A stretch of DNA of 64,000 nucleotides from Dyadobacter sp. 3J3. Lineage in GTDB: Bacteria > Bacteroidota > Bacteroidia > Cytophagales > Spirosomataceae. The stretch covers positions 1-64,000 of the forward strand of contig NZ_VTOL01000003.1 of assembly GCF_009801115.1 (NCBI RefSeq), in the 5' to 3' direction. Below are positions 61,012 to 64,000 of the stretch, piece by piece. A model generated the notes under the pieces. The model did no database searches. It was given only the letters and a program-made list of their open reading frames with translations, and was not told where the DNA came from. How positions within the stretch are numbered: the first letter of the stretch is position 1; each line of letters starts with the position of its first letter. The translations under genes were made by a program, and so were the position numbers.

Positions 61012-64000
61012 TCAGCCCCCAAACTCCCGATTAAAATTAGAATCTAATAGATTTAGCTTGTCGAGTTTTTTACTAATATCAACCAGTAAAACATTGTAGC
61101 TGGTATTATGAGCAATTGCTGTTAATTGAAAAAGCGAGTTGCGGAGAATTGTATTTGAATCTGCCTGGGTGATTCTAATGGCATTTATGGATCCGGCTAA
61201 AACGGAAGCAGTTTCCTGTGATACCCCTTGAATTGATCCTTGTAATGGATCGGCTGATGATCCAGAAGATACACCGAATACATTTTTTAGCCCATATTTT
61301 TCCATTTCCTGGTTAATTAACTCTAAGCCTTCAGTGTAATCCTTTACACCTTGCTTAACATCCCCATTTGCGAAGAACTCACCAAGGTCATCAACAATTG
61401 TACCATCTCCACCAACTCCATATGAAGCCACCATACTTTTCTCTAAATCTTTGAATTTTTGAGAGAAAATAGAAGTAAATAAAAGTTTTGATGCCATATC
61501 GGCAATTACATCACCAACCGCCTTCCCGAATGCCAGTGCAGCGTCCGTTCCGTCGCGGAAGGATCCAACCAAAGCATCTCTAATACTGTCGCCTAACATT
61601 CCAGTCAACTCAGAAAGTCCTTCTAGTATTTGAGTTTTTGATTTATCTAGCTCATCACTGTAAGAAATTGTAGTTTCAAGCAATTCTTTTGTTTTATCAT
61701 CAACCTGACCTGTTGCGATAAGAGACTTTGCCATAGCAACATTTAAGCTCTCCCATCCATCCACACCTTTTAATATAAGATCAGGATATTGTTCAAGTAG
61801 ATTACCAAAAATATCTTTCTTTTTCTTAGCAAAAAGCCCACTAATCGCCCCTACTGCACCGCCAATCACCGCTCCGACCGCTGCTGTTGCAACGCTAAAT
61901 AAACCAACACCAACAATACCTCCAATGACAGCACCTGCTGCGGCACCTGCTCCGGCTAACTGCCCAACAGACTTACCATCAACAACATTTTTTTGTCTTA
62001 CTTTTGCTTGTCCATCATTTAGCCTGTCAATTGCTTCCTGATATTTTTTTTGAGCATCTTGATATTGAGCTACCCCGGCTTTAATTTTAGCCTCTATATC
62101 ATTATTGAAAATACTATCTTTCCCTGCATATGATTGACCAATTTGCTGATTAAGTGCCAGTTGGTAATCATTTTCAAAACTAATACGTGCAAGAGCAAAT
62201 GCCTTTTCCTCTTCATGACGCTTTTTTGAGGCAGATACCAAAGCGCCGACAATTGTTATAACACCCTGAATTGCCGCAGCATACTGGTTCATGCTGGTAG
62301 TGCCATCCTTATTCGTGGCGAATGCCTGCTTTATGTTTCCGTACTGCCCCGCTAATCCGGATAAAGCAGAACCAACGGAACCAATTCCGCCACCCATCTC
62401 CTGTAATACTTCGCTTAATTGCCCGATAGCACCGGCAATCATATCCCATCTTTTTATACTTTTGGCTTTGTAATTTTCTTCAATATTTTGAAGAGTTTCC
62501 AGGTGCTGACGGTATTCTTCGGATTCTTTATCCAGATTTTTAGTGAATTCGTCAAAATCTTTTCTTGCCTGAATAACTTTATCTCTGCTTATTTCATCAT
62601 TTGAAAGCTTGGCTATTTTAGCAAATTCCTTGAATTCCTTAGATTTTTCAGCGACAAGAACATCCTGATCTTTATTAGCTTTTATTTCATCCTCATTGAT
62701 CTGATTTAAAGCCTTGATGTAAGCTGCGCCTTTTTCTTTCCCGTAACGTTTTTCAAGTTCAATCCGCAGATCTTTAAACCGGTTTTCGATTTCAAGACGC
62801 TTTTGCTCGGATCCGGCAACTTCTAAAAGATATTGTCGAAAATTGTCTTTTCTTTGTGCTGATGCTTCATTGAGTTGCTGCTGTGTGTTTTTACGCTTCA
62901 ACACAGAATCAGGCGACATATCAGTTGTGCCTAACTCGGACTGAACAGCTTTCAGCCTTTCAATTTCATCTGTCAAAGAAGTCGCAGACGTCCTGATATC
63001 ATCTAGCCTTTTCTGAAACTTTTCCAGCGGGGTTTCTGCACCGGTAACATCCGAATACTCAACCTTTAATTTCACTAACTTTTCCTGCTCCTGTCCGGTC
63101 AACGAATCAGGATGAAAAGATTCAAATTCGTTTATTTGTTGCTTCAAATATTCGGCATAAGATTTACCTTGCGAGATCAGTCCGTCGAATTGCTCATTAG
63201 CCGCTTTCGCTCCAAGATTATCAACCCAAAGCTGATACTGGACATAAATCTTCTTCTTTTCTTCTAATTCTTCATCGAATGAGATGACTGCCAATTTTTT
63301 TCGGGCGTTAGCCGCATTCTTTTCAGCATCGGCAAGTATTGCCTGTTGTTTAGCAATTTGGCCTGTGTTGCTAACCGGTGTCTTTTCAAGTATTTCTTTT
63401 GATTTGGAAACTATGTAATCCCAATACGCAGCAGATCCATAGGGGCCCGATTTATCTGCCTCTTTTGCAGCCGCTTTACTTTCCTTGGAAATAGCTCCGG
63501 TAATCCTCGCTTTTTGCTTTTCAAGGTTATCAATATCCGCTTGAAGTTTCTTAAACTCTGTACTCGAAGATGCTGTTTGTTGAGCATCTTTTTTTGCTTT
63601 TATTTCTTCATCATAAGAAGCTACTGTTTTCTTGATAACCTTTTGTGTATTATCCGAAGACTTTAAACTAGCAGCGTCGGCGGACTGCAAAGCAGTTACA
63701 CGTTCCAGGATTTTCTTTTGAAGTTCGCCTTCGCTTTGAACAATCTGTTTATTCGCTGCTATTGTATTCTGAGCCTGAATCTTAGCGAAATCAACTCCTG
63801 AAATAGCAGATCCAACCGCATTCCCGGCCGTCGCTGCCGCGCCAAGTATAGTTGATACAATTCCTGTATCCTTCTTGCCATTTTTAGCATCAAGTTGTCT
63901 TTGGATACTTTGATCAAGCTCGTTTTTAAGCGTATCTGTTTCAATTTGACGTTTCCTGGCTTCGATATATCCATTAATTACCTTCGTGCCCTCAGAGGTA
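61012..64000 (-). CDS. Phage tail tape measure protein, open at the window edge
   Basis: The frame is open without a stop from the window edge to the stop at 61012 (995 full codons). A TTG near 63690 is only an internal codon; the upstream sequence continues in frame as a long amphipathic and coiled-coil region (RQIETDTLKNELDQSIQRQL), then an Ala/Gly-rich segment (ILGAAATAGNAVGSAISG). The middle is a long charged coiled coil, and the C-terminal third has the Gly/Ala hydrophobic region GQLAGAGAAAGAVIGGIVGV typical of tape measure proteins. It sets tail length and threads DNA on injection. The start lies outside the window. Confidence 0.82.
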   Translation of the reverse strand, partial: TSEGTKVINGYIEARKRQIETDTLKNELDQSIQRQLDAKNGKKDTGIVSTILGAAATAGNAVGSAISGVDFAKIQAQNTIAANKQIVQSEGELQKKILERVTALQSADAASLKSSDNTQKVIKKTVASYDEEIKAKKDAQQTASSSTEFKKLQADIDNLEKQKARITGAISKESKAAAKEADKSGPYGSAAYWDYIVSKSKEILEKTPVSNTGQIAKQQAILADAEKNAANARKKLAVISFDEELEEKKKIYVQYQLWVDNLGAKAANEQFDGLISQGKSYAEYLKQQINEFESFHPDSLTGQEQEKLVKLKVEYSDVTGAETPLEKFQKRLDDIRTSATSLTDEIERLKAVQSELGTTDMSPDSVLKRKNTQQQLNEASAQRKDNFRQYLLEVAGSEQKRLEIENRFKDLRIELEKRYGKEKGAAYIKALNQINEDEIKANKDQDVLVAEKSKEFKEFAKIAKLSNDEISRDKVIQARKDFDEFTKNLDKESEEYRQHLETLQNIEENYKAKSIKRWDMIAGAIGQLSEVLQEMGGGIGSVGSALSGLAGQYGNIKQAFATNKDGTTSMNQYAAAIQGVITIVGALVSASKKRHEEEKAFALARISFENDYQLALNQQIGQSYAGKDSIFNNDIEAKIKAGVAQYQDAQKKYQEAIDRLNDGQAKVRQKNVVDGKSVGQLAGAGAAAGAVIGGIVGVGLFSVATAAVGAVIGGAVGAISGLFAKKKKDIFGNLLEQYPDLILKGVDGWESLNVAMAKSLIATGQVDDKTKELLETTISYSDELDKSKTQILEGLSELTGMLGDSIRDALVGSFRDGTDAALAFGKAVGDVIADMASKLLFTSIFSQKFKDLEKSMVASYGVGGDGTIVDDLGEFFANGDVKQGVKDYTEGLELINQEMEKYGLKNVFGVSSGSSADPLQGSIQGVSQETASVLAGSINAIRITQADSNTILRNSLFQLTAIAHNTSYNVLLVDISKKLDKLNLLDSNFNREFGG

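Larger units (their letters stand above)
46893..64000. mobile_element. Prophage, left end in window, right end outside
   Basis: Tail genes on the minus strand (tape measure, distal tail-like, baseplate/fibre) together with RusA, T4-type RNA repair enzymes and a tRNA identify phage DNA. It starts just after tRNA-Lys, the kind of site many integrases use. No integrase, terminase, portal or capsid gene is visible, so the right boundary and the integrase must lie beyond 64000. The left boundary near 46.9 kb is an inference from gene content. Confidence 0.8.

Noticed and set aside
63688..63690. TTG as the start of the tape measure gene
   Set aside because: The frame continues upstream without a stop to the window edge with coherent coiled-coil and Ala/Gly sequence, so the true start is outside the window.
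46893..64000. CRISPR arrays, diversity-generating retroelements or insertion sequences
   Set aside because: I found no regularly spaced repeats with unique spacers, no reverse transcriptase and no transposase gene in the window. The IVS-type four-helix-bundle protein alone does not make a retroelement.

Overview
The window looks like a chromosome segment of a Cytophagales bacterium of the Dyadobacter/Spirosoma type (phylum Bacteroidota). The evidence is a type IX secretion C-terminal domain, long tandem arrays of about 800-residue FtsX-type permeases, a DUF1501/DUF1800 pair, promoters of the TTG-N17-19-TAnnTTTG type, DUF892 and GH127 genes, and AT-rich intergenic spacers carrying short inverted repeats. 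The genus is an inference from gene content, not from a marker gene.

Chromosomal part (1 to about 46.9 kb). A GH1 beta-glucosidase, a secreted three-repeat T9SS cargo protein, an ECF sigma factor and a beta-lactamase-fold hydrolase that lacks the usual Glu166 come first. Next is an efflux-type island (7.3-28.2 kb): six paralogous permeases, one ABC ATPase, one HlyD-type adaptor and a divergent sigma-54 response regulator. The spacers carry sigma-54-like promoter sites and a shared dyad motif that probably binds that regulator. A VapBC-type toxin-antitoxin pair and a four-helix-bundle (IVS/S23) gene bracketed by inverted repeats have inserted into the island. After it come GH127, an LEA-like lipid-exposed protein, DUF892, a stress flavin-type protein, a thiamin salvage operon (thiM-thiE-thiD-tenA) led by a TPP riboswitch, a HAD phosphatase, a sensor kinase that may pair with the distant regulator, the DUF1501/DUF1800 pair, two tandem small lipoproteins, two APC permeases and a phospholipase-C-like protein.

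Prophage part (about 46.9 kb to beyond the right edge). It starts just after tRNA-Lys(CUU). The late tail genes lie on the minus strand: tape measure (61.0-64.0 kb, open at the window edge), LamG/distal-tail fusion, and a baseplate or fibre protein. The tail module is split by an 8.9 kb block of accessory genes, mostly on the plus strand.

The accessory block is the most interesting part. It has an initiator-type tRNA(CAU), then about 640 nt of richly foldable, apparently non-coding DNA with kissing-loop complementarity; its size and setting recall the large ornate phage RNAs GOLLD and ROOL. It also has a RusA-like resolvase, a second small pseudoknotted RNA candidate, a translationally coupled T4-style RNA repair pair (Rnl1-like ligase plus Pnkp kinase-phosphatase), a possible AEP-like protein, and a separately terminated two-gene module ending in a DUF1828 protein. 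No integrase, terminase or capsid gene is visible; they would lie beyond the right edge.
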